Shown here piece by piece: positions 22,502-30,609 of a stretch of DNA of 64,000 nt (the first letter of the stretch is position 1; the number at the start of each line of letters is the position of its first letter). The notes under the pieces are model-generated. The model ran no database searches and was not told the DNA's origin. It worked only from the letters and a program-made list of their open reading frames with translations. The DNA is taken from the NCBI GenBank assembly GCA_001304855.1, contig BBZN01000021.1, forward strand, positions 1 through 64,000. Reading direction: 5' to 3'. The translations under genes and the position numbers were made by a program. Source of the stretch: Clostridia bacterium UC5.1-1D2. Its GTDB lineage: Bacteria > Bacillota > Clostridia > Lachnospirales > Lachnospiraceae.

Positions 22502-23271
22502 GATTCAGGAAGTATTTGAAAATAAAAAAGCCTTTATACCGTTTATCACAGCAGGGGATCCGGACTTACGTGTGACGGAGGAGCTGGTTCCTGCCATGGC
22601 GGAGGCGGGAGCGATTTAATAGAGATCGGCATTCCCTTCTCAGACCCGGTGGCCGAAGGCGTGGTTATCCAGGAGGCGGATATGCGCGCATTGGCGTCAG
22701 GTACGACCACAGACAAGATTTTTGACAGTGTGAGGCGTATCCGCAGAAAACCCAGGTTCCCCTGGCATTTATGACCTATATCAACCCTATTTATGCCTAT
22801 GGTGTGGATAAGTTCATGAAAAATGCTTCAGATTGTGGAATCGACGCCTGATTGTGCCGGATATGCCCTTTGAGGAGCGGCAGGAACTGCTTCCCGCCTG
22901 TAAAGCATACGGCCTGGCGCTGATCTATCTGGTTGCGCCTACCTCCAGCGCGCGGGCTCAGGCCATTGCCAAAGAGTCGGAGGGGTTTGTGTACTGCGTG
23001 TCCTCCATGGGAGTAACAGGCGTGCGCAGTCAGATTACCACCAATATTAAGGAGATGGTGAAGGCTGTAAAACGGGGAAAGGACGTTCCCTGCGCCATCG
23101 GCTTTGGAATATCCACACCGGAGCAGGCCCGGAAGATGGGGGCGGATTCCGACGGGGGTGATTGTGGGAAGCGCCATTGTAAAGCTGGTGGCCAGGTATG
23201 GGGCGGGCTGCGTGGAGCCTGTGTGCAGTTATGTCCGTGAGATGAAGGAAGCAGTCTGCTCCGCAAAATAA
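22494..23271 (+). CDS. trpA: Tryptophan synthase alpha chain (several frameshifts)
   Basis: Cleaves indole-3-glycerol phosphate and channels indole to TrpB. The ATG lies inside the trpB end, giving [20 protein letters not shown]; catalytic residues appear in [10 protein letters not shown] and [11 protein letters not shown], and the phosphate site in [10 protein letters not shown] and [10 protein letters not shown]. Breaks near 22613, 22753 and 22850 each need one added base; the one at 23153-23157 needs one G removed from a run of five. After SDP the usual GP of the family reads GV, a possible base error. The last gene of the operon, followed by a terminator at 23322. Confidence 0.93.
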
Positions 23272-23321
23272 AAAATGAACCAAATAGCGCCTGGCTTCCT
23301 CTATATAGCAGGTGCACCGAT

Positions 23322-23359
23322 AAAAATCCTTCCGATGCAGCCTGCGGGAGGATTTTTCA
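23322..23359 (+). terminator. Terminator of the trp operon
   Basis: AAAAATCCTTCC pairs with GGGAGGATTTTT around a 12-base loop, 50 bases after trpA. The rest of the gap to 23581 shows an AT-rich block (ATATTATTATATAATAG, about 23472-23488) that may hold the next promoter, and nothing else. Confidence 0.88.
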
Positions 23360-23581
23360 TTACTGTTAACAGCGTCTGACCGGCCGCTTTTCTCTGAGCG
23401 TACAGGGGAGCTGAAGCCGCAGAAAACCAGGGTTACAGGCAGACCGATATCGCTGCTTTGTGACAGGGCTGAGATATTATTATATAATAGAGCTGCGCAA
23501 AGGCGCCTGAGGGTTCACTGCGGAGGAAAAGCCGGAAGAACCGCGGCGCCGGACAATCAGGGACGGAAGGAGGAGATAATC

Positions 23582-24144
23582 GTGAAAGAGCCTGATGGCG
23601 GACTTGTCGGCAGGATGATGGGGGACGACAGGGAGGCATTTGACCAACTGATGGAATTTTATTATCCCAGGATTCTGCGCATGGCCTATCTCATATCCGG
23701 AAGTTACGCTGACAGCCAGGATATTGTACAGGAAACATTTGTAATTTGCTGGATAAACCGGAAAAAGATTAAGGAACCGGAGCATTTTTCAAAGTGGCTT
23801 TACAAAACCCTTACCAGGGAGGCGTGGCGCTTTTGCAGAAAGAGCCGGAGGGAACAGCCGGTGGAGGAAGTATTTGGAGACAGGGAGCCCCAGCGGCTTC
23901 CGCCCTGGAGGAGGTGCTGGCCCGGAGCCGGGACGAAGCCCTCTATAGGGCCATAGAGGCGCTGCCTGTGAAACAGAGGACGGCAGTTGTGCTGTATTAT
24001 TTTAACCAGATGTCCACAAAAGAGATTGCGGAAGTCACCGGCTGCCTGGAGGGAACTGTAAAATCCAGGCTGTACACAGCCAGAGGAAATTTGAAAGCAG
24101 TACTTGCGGAGGATCAAAGCCTTGGAAGGGAGGTAACCTTATGA
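23582..24144 (+). CDS. ECF-type RNA polymerase sigma factor (one frameshift)
   Basis: A sigma-70 family extracytoplasmic-function factor of about 187 residues. Region 2 runs from about residue 10 to 75 (AFDQLMEFYYPRILRMAY..DIVQETFVICW) and region 4 from about 125 to 175 (ALPVKQRTAVVLYYFNQMSTKEIAEVTGCLEGTVKSRL). The break near 23890 lies in the inter-domain linker and is repaired by one base. The GTG start follows AAGGAGGAG at ideal spacing. The next gene starts inside the stop codon (ATGA) and is a membrane protein, the usual sigma/anti-sigma layout. Confidence 0.9.
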
Positions 24145-24920
24145 ACAGAAAAGACAGTCTGGGAATGGCAGTGAACCGATGCCTTAACCGCAGAGCAGAG
24201 TCGTTAGAGGTCACTTCGTCCGATACAGAACGGATGCGACGGCTGGTCCATACAAAGATAGAGGAGGAACCCAGAATGAAAAGATGGAGTGCAAAAAGAG
24301 TTATTGTTACGGTCGCAGTTATCTGCGCCCTGAGTACAGTTACAGCCATTGCGGCAGGAAAGGTGGCATATACGTCCAGCTCGTCCAGCCATAATGACAA
24401 GTTTTCTTACGGACAGATAGGAGAAATGGCGCAGAAAGCGGGCGTTGCCGCTAAAACGCCTGAGACATTTTCAAATGGTTATACCTTTGATTACGGGGTG
24501 CCTGTCCACAACGAAGCCATGGATGAGGAGCGCAATGTGATCCGGACGGCAGAGAGCCTGAATCTGTTCTATAAAAAAGACGGCATGCCTTTTATTTCCG
24601 TTGATGTAAATGGAACGGCTCTGTACGACGGAGAGGAACCGGCGGATGAAACCTTCAGCCACGGGGAGATTACCCTGAAGTACAGCTGTGATCAGTACCG
24701 CTTTGTTCCGCCGGATTACCAGATATCCCAGGAGGAGCAGGAAAAAATGGATGCAGGGGAGCTCTATGTATCCTATGGATCGGACAAGGTGCAGGACAGC
24801 CGGATACAGAGTGTCTCCTGGACGGACGGCAGCGACCGCTATATTATGATGACTATGGACAGCGCCATGACAGCGGAGGAGCTGGTGCAGATGGCCGGAG
24901 AAATTATAGATAACCGGTAA
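24141..24920 (+). CDS. Single-pass membrane protein, probable anti-sigma factor
   Basis: An intact 259-residue protein: a cytosolic N-terminus of about 50 residues, one transmembrane helix (RVIVTVAVICALSTVTAIAAG, about 52-72) and an extracytoplasmic C-terminal domain of about 185 residues rich in Tyr, Asp and Glu. No zinc anti-sigma HxxxCxxC motif is present. Translational overlap with the ECF gene and the membrane topology suggest that it restrains that sigma factor, but the family is not one I can name. The outer domain probably senses the signal. Confidence 0.65.
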   Translation: MNRKDSLGMAVNRCLNRRAESLEVTSSDTERMRRLVHTKIEEEPRMKRWSAKRVIVTVAVICALSTVTAIAAGKVAYTSSSSSHNDKFSYGQIGEMAQKAGVAAKTPETFSNGYTFDYGVPVHNEAMDEERNVIRTAESLNLFYKKDGMPFISVDVNGTALYDGEEPADETFSHGEITLKYSCDQYRFVPPDYQISQEEQEKMDAGELYVSYGSDKVQDSRIQSVSWTDGSDRYIMMTMDSAMTAEELVQMAGEIIDNR

Positions 24921-24951
24921 GGACAGAAGGGGAAAAAGGAAAGCTTCTGCG

Positions 24952-24997
24952 AAAGGACCCTTTCCGGGCTGCCTGGCTGCCTGGAGAGGGTCCTTTT
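24952..24997. terminator. Bidirectional terminator between anti-sigma and C26 peptidase genes
   Basis: AAAGGACCCTTTCC pairs with GGAGAGGGTCCTTT and has A and T runs on both sides; it serves two convergent genes. Confidence 0.85.
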
Positions 24998-25010
24998 GAG
25001 CGCTTCCGCC

Positions 25011-25733
25011 TTATACCTGGGGCCTGCTGGCTTCTACAAACGCCTTGAACAGATTGGCAGCCCCTCTGTCTGTCTGCCAAAGGTATTCCGGGTGCCACTG
25101 TACGCCCAGAAGGAAAGGGTAATCCGGCATTTCCAGAGCTTCTATAAGGCCGTCGGGGGCATAACCGCTGGCCGTGAGGCCGGGAGCCGCCTGACGGCAG
25201 GCCTGATGGTGCATGCTGTTGACCTCCAGCTCTGTGCGGCCCTCCGAGATTGAGGCCAGCAGAGTGCCTTTGGCCACTGCCACATGGTGGGAGGGAACCG
25301 AGTAGCGGAAGGGCTGCTTGTGAGCAATGGGAAAGCTGCTGTCGGTCTGGCTGGGGATATCCTGGTAGATATCGCCGCCCAGAGCTACGTTGATCAGCTG
25401 TATTCCCCGGCAGATGCCCAGAACGGGCTTTCTGGCCGCCATCACCTTTTTAAGCAGGTCCAGCTCCAGCCTGTCTCTGACAACCGACACGTTTCCGCAA
25501 TGACGCTGCGTCTCCTCCCCGAAGAGAAAGGGGTGGGGATCAGGCCCGCCAGAGAAGAGAAAGCCATCGCAGAGATCCGTCAGCTGGCCTAAGTCGTCCT
25601 GTCCGGCTTCCAGGGTCATGACAACAGGAAGGCCTCCGGCTGCAGAGACTGCCCGGACATAGGTAGGCCGCAGATTCAAATCATCATTTTCCGTGTTGTG
25701 GGATGGGGTGATACAGATAACAGGTTTTTTCAT
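25011..25733 (-). CDS. Gamma-glutamyl-gamma-aminobutyrate hydrolase family (peptidase C26)
   Basis: A class I amidotransferase-fold hydrolase of the PuuD type. The catalytic Cys lies in LGICRGIQLINV, the His/Glu in GVQWHPEYLW, and DGFLFSGGPDPHP and NSMHHQAC are family motifs. Enzymes of this family cleave gamma-glutamyl bonds, as in putrescine breakdown or glutamine-like adducts; no putrescine genes are nearby, so the substrate is open. I start at 25733 (MKKPVICITPSHN) because GGAGG lies eight bases upstream; a longer frame to 25805 has no such site. Intact, about 240 residues. Confidence 0.88.
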   Translation of the reverse strand: MKKPVICITPSHNTENDDLNLRPTYVRAVSAAGGLPVVMTLEAGQDDLGQLTDLCDGFLFSGGPDPHPFLFGEETQRHCGNVSVVRDRLELDLLKKVMAARKPVLGICRGIQLINVALGGDIYQDIPSQTDSSFPIAHKQPFRYSVPSHHVAVAKGTLLASISEGRTELEVNSMHHQACRQAAPGLTASGYAPDGLIEALEMPDYPFLLGVQWHPEYLWQTDRGAANLFKAFVEASRPQV

Positions 25734-25808
25734 GGATTTTGCCTCCAGTGGAATCAAATCAAAGTTTGATAAGATATGTTTATGAGATAGTATATTCTGC
25801 CCCAACGG

Positions 25809-25842
25809 AAAAAGAGCCCCTTCCGGAAGGAAGAAGCTCTTT
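25809..25842 (-). terminator. Terminator after the ferredoxin gene
   Basis: On the minus strand AAAGAGC..GGCTCTTTTT forms a stem with a TTCCGGAA-containing centre, just after the ferredoxin stop. Confidence 0.8.
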
Positions 25843-25853
25843 ATGTACCTGGA

Positions 25854-26021
25854 TTAGCCCTCGATAGCTCCGGTTGGGCAGGCAGCTGCACAAGTACCGC
25901 AGTCGATGCAGGTATCAGGATCGATAACGTACTTTCCGTCTCCCTCAGAGATTGCGCTAACTGGACATTCGCCAGCACAGCTTCCGCAGCTTATACAAGC
26001 GTCATTAATAACATATGCCAT
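25854..26021 (-). CDS. 2[4Fe-4S] clostridial-type ferredoxin
   Basis: A 55-residue electron carrier, too short for many gene finders. Two cluster motifs are complete: CISCGSCAGECP and CIDCGTCAAACP, each CxxCxxCxxxCP, in the pseudo-twofold layout of clostridial ferredoxin; it begins MAYVINDACI and ends PTGAIEG. It carries electrons in the cytosol for ferredoxin-linked redox enzymes. A strong GGAGG lies nine bases before the ATG. A terminator follows at 25842-25809. Confidence 0.96.
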   Translation of the reverse strand: MAYVINDACISCGSCAGECPVSAISEGDGKYVIDPDTCIDCGTCAAACPTGAIEG

Positions 26022-26131
26022 GATAAATTACCTCCTTAGTTTTTAATATACATCGTTTCTTTTATTTTAAACTATAACTCTTAATTATTCAAGAGGAAAA
26101 TGATTCCTCCGGGACTGAAAATTGTACAAAT

Positions 26132-26884
26132 TTAGGAGCAATGATTTCTGGCTTCCCTCATACACTGGAGAATCACCTTTCGCGCTTCCCCGGCCTTTTC
26201 TTCGGGAAGGGGTTTCACATCCTCCAAAGCGTAGTAAAGTCCCATTTCCTTATATTTTTTCTTTCCCATATCATGGTAAGGCAGCACGTCCAGAGCCTTG
26301 ACATTTTTTAAAGTGCCCAGAAACTGTCCAAGACGCAGCAGGAAGGCGGGATTGTCCGTATAACCGGGCACTACCACATGCCGGATCCAAATGGGGATCT
26401 TCTTTTTTTCCAGAAACCGGGCGAAGGCAATGACCGCATCCAGGGGCTGTCCGCAGAGCTTTATGTGCTCCTCAGGGTCAATATGTTTGATATCCAGAAG
26501 CACCAAATCTGTGGATGCGGCGAGACGGCTGAAGCGGTCCATAAGTCCTTCTGATTCAGGATTAAAGGTGATGCCGGAGGTATCCAGGCAGGTGTGAATG
26601 CCACGCTTTTTTGCAGCTTCAAAGAGCTCCGTCACAAACCCTATCTGCATCAGCGGTTCTCCGCCGCTGACTGTGATACCGCCTTTTTTATAGAAATGGC
26701 GGGCGTTTTCATACAGGTTTAAAATATCCTCCACTGTCATGGGATCGCCGCCCTTGGGATCCCATGTGTCGGGGTTATGGCAGTAAAGGCACCTCATGGG
26801 GCAGCCGCTTAAAAAAATAACCATGCGGATCCCAGGCCCGTCCACAGTGCCGAAGCTTTCTATAGAATGAATACGTCCTATCAT
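26132..26884 (-). CDS. pflA: Pyruvate formate-lyase activating enzyme
   Basis: A radical SAM enzyme that abstracts hydrogen from the glycyl residue of pyruvate formate-lyase. The intact 250-residue protein begins MIGRIHSIESFGTVDGPGIR and carries the cluster motif CPMRCLYCHNPD near residue 30 (CxxxCxxC), then the SAM-binding GGITVSGGEPL. It lies downstream of pflB and the separate glycyl-radical gene on the same strand; its target should be Gly in RVSGYAV of that small gene. Separated from it by a hairpin at 26940-26971. Confidence 0.96.
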   Translation of the reverse strand: MIGRIHSIESFGTVDGPGIRMVIFLSGCPMRCLYCHNPDTWDPKGGDPMTVEDILNLYENARHFYKKGGITVSGGEPLMQIGFVTELFEAAKKRGIHTCLDTSGITFNPESEGLMDRFSRLAASTDLVLLDIKHIDPEEHIKLCGQPLDAVIAFARFLEKKKIPIWIRHVVVPGYTDNPAFLLRLGQFLGTLKNVKALDVLPYHDMGKKKYKEMGLYYALEDVKPLPEEKAGEARKVILQCMREARNHCS

Positions 26885-26939
26885 ATGGCAGCTCTCCTTT
26901 CCCCTACCTTACGGCAGTTACCCATACCGGCTTACAGAC

Positions 26940-26971
26940 AAAAGGCTCCCTTAAACCGTGGGGAGCCTTTT
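26940..26971 (-). terminator. Terminator between the glycyl-radical gene and pflA
   Basis: A perfect 11-bp stem AAAAGGCTCCC / GGGAGCCTTTT with a 10-base loop, starting ten bases after the grcA-like stop. It should reduce pflA transcription relative to the lyase genes. Confidence 0.85.
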
Positions 26972-26980
26972 GCCGGCCTT

Positions 26981-27226
26981 TTAGATGGAGCCGTGGAAGG
27001 TTCTGGAGATTACTTCGTCCTGCTGCTCCCTGCTCAGCTTATTAAAGTTAACGGCATAGCCGGATACTCTTACGGTCAGCTGAGGATATTTTTCAGGGTG
27101 GGCCTGAGCGTCCAGCAGCGTCTCCTTGCTGAATACATTTACATTCAGATGGTGTCCGCCTTCCTGTGCATAACCATCCAGCAGAGCCACCAGGTTATCG
27201 ATCTGTGATTCGCTTGCTTTTACCAT
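26981..27226 (-). CDS. Stand-alone glycyl-radical domain of pyruvate formate-lyase (GrcA-like)
   Basis: An intact 81-residue protein that equals the C-terminal domain of a full-length pyruvate formate-lyase: [21 protein letters not shown], then [18 protein letters not shown], then the glycyl-radical loop RVSGYAVNF and [13 protein letters not shown]. It has its own ATG and a modest AGCGAGG ribosome site, 70 bases after the pflB stop. In E. coli a similar small protein (YfiD/GrcA) is a spare part for damaged lyase; here the large subunit lacks this domain, so the small protein must supply the radical in every active complex. The two are presumably cotranscribed. Confidence 0.88.
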   Translation of the reverse strand: MVKASESQIDNLVALLDGYAQEGGHHLNVNVFSKETLLDAQAHPEKYPQLTVRVSGYAVNFNKLSREQQDEVISRTFHGSI

Positions 27227-27296
27227 AATTTTGTCCTCGCTTTCTTGGATAAGTGGTCTATTTTAACTGTTTCTTTCTGTGAGCCGGACGCCTGCT

Positions 27297-29404
27297 TCAG
27301 GACTCTTCAATGTCCGATTCGGCGTCCAGGCCCTCAAAGAGGTTGCCTCCTGTACCGCAGCTGGCGCAGCCGGACAGCTCCACCTCCAGGTCGCCCATAA
27401 AGATCTGGTCGTCCTTGCCTAAGGCGCCGGGAATAATGGAAAAGGTGTTGGAGATGCCGTCCTGGGCGTCTTTGAAAGGAAGCTTTGCAACGGAAGCCAG
27501 GGACGCCACGGCTCCGTGGCTGTCTCTGTGGTGCATCGGGTTTGCGCCGGGTGCAAAGGGCTGTCCGGCCTTACGGCCGTCAGGCGTGGAACCTGTGTTT
27601 TTCCCGTATACCACGTTGGAGGTGATGGTCAGTATGGAGGTGGTGGGAATGCCGCCTCTGTAGGTGTGGTTGCCCTTGATATAATTCATGAAGGTGTGTA
27701 CCAGCTCGGCCGCGATCTCATCCACCCGGTCGTCGTTGTTTCCATATTTAGGGAAGTCTCCCTCAACAATATAGTCGGTTACCACGCCGCTGTCATTGCG
27801 GAGGGTCTTTACCCTGGCGTACTTGATGGCCGATAAGGAATCTGCAACCACAGAGAGCCCTGCGATTCCTGTGGCAAACCATCTTGTAACCTTCCTGTCG
27901 TGAAGGGACATCTGAAGCCGCTCATAGCTGTAGCGGTCATGATTGTAATGGATGATATTCAGGGCATTTACATACACCTTGGCCAGCCATTTCATCATGT
28001 CCTTGTAGCGGTCCATAACCTCGTCGTAATCCAGGTATTCACTTGTGATGGGGCGGTACTTAGGCCCTATCTGCCTGCCGGAGATTTCATCCACGCCTCC
28101 GTTAATGGCATAGAGGAGGCATTTGGCCAGGTTGGCTCTGGCGCCGAAGAACTGCATCTCCTTGCCCACCCTCATGCTGGATACGCAGCATGCGATGGCA
28201 TAGTCGTCTCCATGGGTGGTTCTCATCAGGTCGTCGTTCTCATACTGGATGGAGGAGGACTCGATGGATGTTTTAGCACAGAACCGCTTGAAATTTTCAG
28301 GCAGCCTGGTAGACCACAGAACCGTCAGGTTGGGTTCAGGGGCAGTGCCCAGGTTCTGGAGGGTGTGAAGGTAACGGAAGGACATCTTGGTCACCATGTG
28401 ACGCCCGTCAATGCCGATTCCTGCGATGGATTCCGTTACCCAGGTGGGATCCCCGGAGAACAGGTCGTTGTACTCGGGGGTTCTGGCAAATTTGATAAGG
28501 CGCAGCTTCATAACAAAGTGGTCGATGAATTCCTGAATTTCTTTTTCTGTATAGCGGCCTTCCTTTAAATCCCGCTCTGCATAGATATCCATAAAGGTGG
28601 AGGTGCGTCCGAGAGACATGGCGGCTCCGTTCTGCTCCTTCACTGCAGCCAGATATCCAAGATAGGTCCACTGGATGGCCTCCTTTACATCTGCGGCAGG
28701 TTTGGAAATGTCAAAGCCGTAGATGGTTCCCAGGGCCTTTAGTTCCTCAAGGGCCCGTATCTGCTCGGAAAGTTCTTCGCGCTCCCTGATAACATCGGAG
28801 TACATGATGGTGCGGGTGGAAGCCTTTTCTTCCTTTTTCTCAGCGATGAGAGCGTCTACGCCGTAAAGCGCGATACGTCTGTAATCGCCTATAATCCGTC
28901 CACGTCCGTAAGCGTCGGGAAGCCCGGTGATGATATGGCTGGAACGGCAGGCTTTCATCTCATCTGTATATGCGTCGAAAACGCCGGCATTGTGGGTCTT
29001 TCTGTGCTTGGTAAAGAATTCCACAACCTCGGGATCCACCTCATAGCCGTTGTCCTGGCAGGCCTTGACAGCCATGCGGATTCCGCCGTAAGGCTGAAGG
29101 GCGCGTTTAAAAGGCTTGTCGGTCTGAAAACCTACGATGGTTTCTTTTTCTTTATTCAAATACCCGGGACCGTGAGAAGTGATAGTCGATATGGTTTTTG
29201 TATCCATGTCCAGAACACCGCCGGCTTCCCTCTCCTTCTCCGTCAGATCCATAACCTGGTCCCAAAGATCCAGGGTGTTCTGGGTGGGCCCTTCCAGAAA
29301 TGTGTCATCGCCGTCGTAGGGAGTGTAGTTTTTTGTATGAAGTCGCGGACATTGATTTCTCTCTGCCAGACGCCTCCCTTAAATGTGTTCCATTCTGTTC
29401 TCAT
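27297..29404 (-). CDS. pflB: Pyruvate formate-lyase large subunit without glycyl-radical domain
   Basis: Converts pyruvate and CoA to acetyl-CoA and formate. About 702 residues after repair of one lost A near 29330; the start at 29404 ([14 protein letters not shown]) has GGAGG seven bases upstream. The thiyl pair is in ACCVSSM, and HKTHNAGVF-like, [21 protein letters not shown] and [14 protein letters not shown] match the family. After [16 protein letters not shown], where a normal lyase runs on into the glycyl-radical domain, it instead ends in a new tail containing [17 protein letters not shown]. The stop at 27297 is followed by non-coding sequence, so the split is not a frame error. The missing domain is encoded at 26981-27226. 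Confidence 0.93.
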
Positions 29405-29576
29405 AGACGTTCCTCCTGTGAAATAGGTGAGTGCTCATGTTGAGGTTTACAAGTATTGTTAACCAAATCATCCACAGTAATACCGGCTGGATTCAGTTAC
29501 CGGGTTTTACCGTTCCCTCGGGGCAACTATAGTTTACTGTAAATGACCGGCCCGCGCTGTTGCTTTTGCAACAAAT

Positions 29577-29606
29577 ATTATATTATGCACATTGTATACA
29601 CGTCAA
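29577..29606 (-). promoter_or_regulatory. Promoter of pflB with palindrome at the start site
   Basis: On the minus strand TTGACG (29606-29601) and TATAAT (29582-29577) are 18 bases apart. Just downstream, TGTTGC-TTTT-GCAACA (29558-29573) is a perfect palindrome over the predicted start. The untranslated leader is about 165 bases. A TTGTTAAC half-site (29457-29464) resembles part of a Rex operator, but no full site is present. Confidence 0.75.
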
Positions 29607-29684
29607 TAGTTTTTAATGATAATATTTTTTAACAGCGTTTCATAATGCTGGTTAATATGCAAAATATGTAAGAGAAGTCAGGGC

Positions 29685-29713
29685 TTGTCAAAATTGCCGT
29701 AAGGTATTATGAT
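29685..29713 (+). promoter_or_regulatory. Promoter of the DUF1858 gene
   Basis: TTGTCA (29685-29690) and TATGAT (29708-29713) with a 17-base spacer, 65 bases before the start codon. Confidence 0.65.
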
Positions 29714-29778
29714 GGTAGAAGCGCAGTAATTTCTTAAAAGGGAATATTTCGTGCAGTACAACAAGGAGGTAAACGTTT

Positions 29779-29979
29779 ATGACCATTGATAAGAACATGC
29801 TTATCGGCCAGCTGATTCAGGTAGATGAATCCATTGCTCCGATTCTTATGCGTGCGGGAATGCACTGTCTGGGCTGCCCTGCTTCTCAGGGGGAGTCTCT
29901 GGAGGAAGCCTGCATGGTTCATGGGATTGACTGTGATGTTCTGGTTTCTCAGATTAATGAGATTCTGGCAGGCAAATAA
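29779..29979 (+). CDS. DUF1858 domain protein
   Basis: An intact 66-residue protein, MTIDKNMLIGQLIQVDESIAP.., matching the small DUF1858 family in which a CxGC motif (here MHCLGCPASQ) is conserved. The family is thought to bind metal or clusters and often accompanies redox enzymes, but function is unproven. A good AAGGAGG site and its own promoter and terminator make it a single-gene unit, divergent from pflB. Confidence 0.85.
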   Translation: MTIDKNMLIGQLIQVDESIAPILMRAGMHCLGCPASQGESLEEACMVHGIDCDVLVSQINEILAGK

Positions 29980-29997
29980 GGAGGAAGACATCAAAAA

Positions 29998-30056
29998 GGG
30001 CGTTGTCCCGGCAGACGGAATGATTTTTAATCCGGGCCGGGACAGCGCCTGTTTTA
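29998..30056 (+). terminator. Terminator after the DUF1858 gene
   Basis: GGCGTTGTCCCGGC pairs with GCCGGGACAGCGCC with one mismatch around a 23-base loop, followed by TGTTTTAAT. From here to 30255 no gene or signal is evident. Confidence 0.8.
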
Positions 30057-30255
30057 ATATTGATTCCTGCCGTATGCACGCCCCGTTTTGCTGCATATTC
30101 GATCTGAAATCAGGATACACAGTGTGCTGCGGGCCCTTCATTTGGATTAAATCGTTCACCCTTTGGAATGGTCTTTCCAGGTGCGGCCGGGCAGGGGGCC
30201 GTGACATAGAAATAGGAAATGCACAGGATGGGACGGCAAATGCCTGGAAATGTAG

Positions 30256-30296
30256 TTGACAGTTCATGAATAATATAGTAATATATTAGTATATTA
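30256..30296 (+). promoter_or_regulatory. uxuA promoter with operator-like inverted repeat
   Basis: TTGACA (30256-30261) and TAATAT (30279-30284), 17-base spacer. The -10 region is inside a perfect 7-4-7 inverted repeat, TAATATA-TTAG-TATATTA (30279-30296), a plausible repressor site. The nearby GntR regulator (32179) is a candidate ligand-responsive partner; this is inference. Confidence 0.7.
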
Positions 30297-30350
30297 ATTT
30301 GCGGGGCGAAGCCGGAGAGGCAGGGAGCGCCGCAGATTCATTATGAATAG

Positions 30351-30408
30351 GTAACCGTTCAGGACGGCGATTAGCCGGGCAAGTAGATGGAAGGTCCTGA
30401 ACTGTTAC
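30351..30408 (+). promoter_or_regulatory. Structured uxuA leader hairpin
   Basis: GTAACCGTTCAGGAC (30351-30365) pairs with GTCCTGAACTGTTAC (30394-30408) with one mismatch; the apical part holds a small GGC-GATTA-GCC stem. It lies between the promoter and the start codon, so it is transcribed. No known riboswitch class was recognised. Confidence 0.5.
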
Positions 30409-30458
30409 ATGAACCGTTAGAAAATGTACCCAGGGTATCTCTCCTGCACCTGCCTTTG

Positions 30459-30549
30459 GGGCTGATTTTTGCCGGCCGCACACAAATTGAATCAACATAC
30501 GCGCCGCGTACGCCTCATAAATTTGTGCACAGCTGACAAAAATCAGCCC
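30459..30549. repeat. Nested palindrome upstream of uxuA
   Basis: Three nested inverted repeats: outer GGGCTGATTTTTG (30459-30471) with CAAAAATCAGCCC (30537-30549), perfect; middle CACAAATT (30481-30488) with AATTTGTG (30520-30527), perfect; inner TACGCG-C-CGCGTA (about 30498-30510). The whole 91-bp block can fold end to end as DNA or RNA. It lacks a T tract, so it is not a simple terminator; it may be a mobile REP/MITE-like element or a regulatory RNA. Confidence 0.6.
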
Positions 30550-30609
30550 GCAAAATCAGGCACAAAGAGCTTCCCGGCGTGCATAGAAAGAATGAGGAGG
30601 AAAATGGTT

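Noticed and set aside
29457-29464. Rex operator before pflB
   Set aside because: Only a half-site TTGTTAAC is present; the second half is missing.
30286-30498. Minus-strand reading frame in the uxuA leader
   Set aside because: It is created by the palindromic repeats, has no ribosome site, and overlaps the uxuA promoter.
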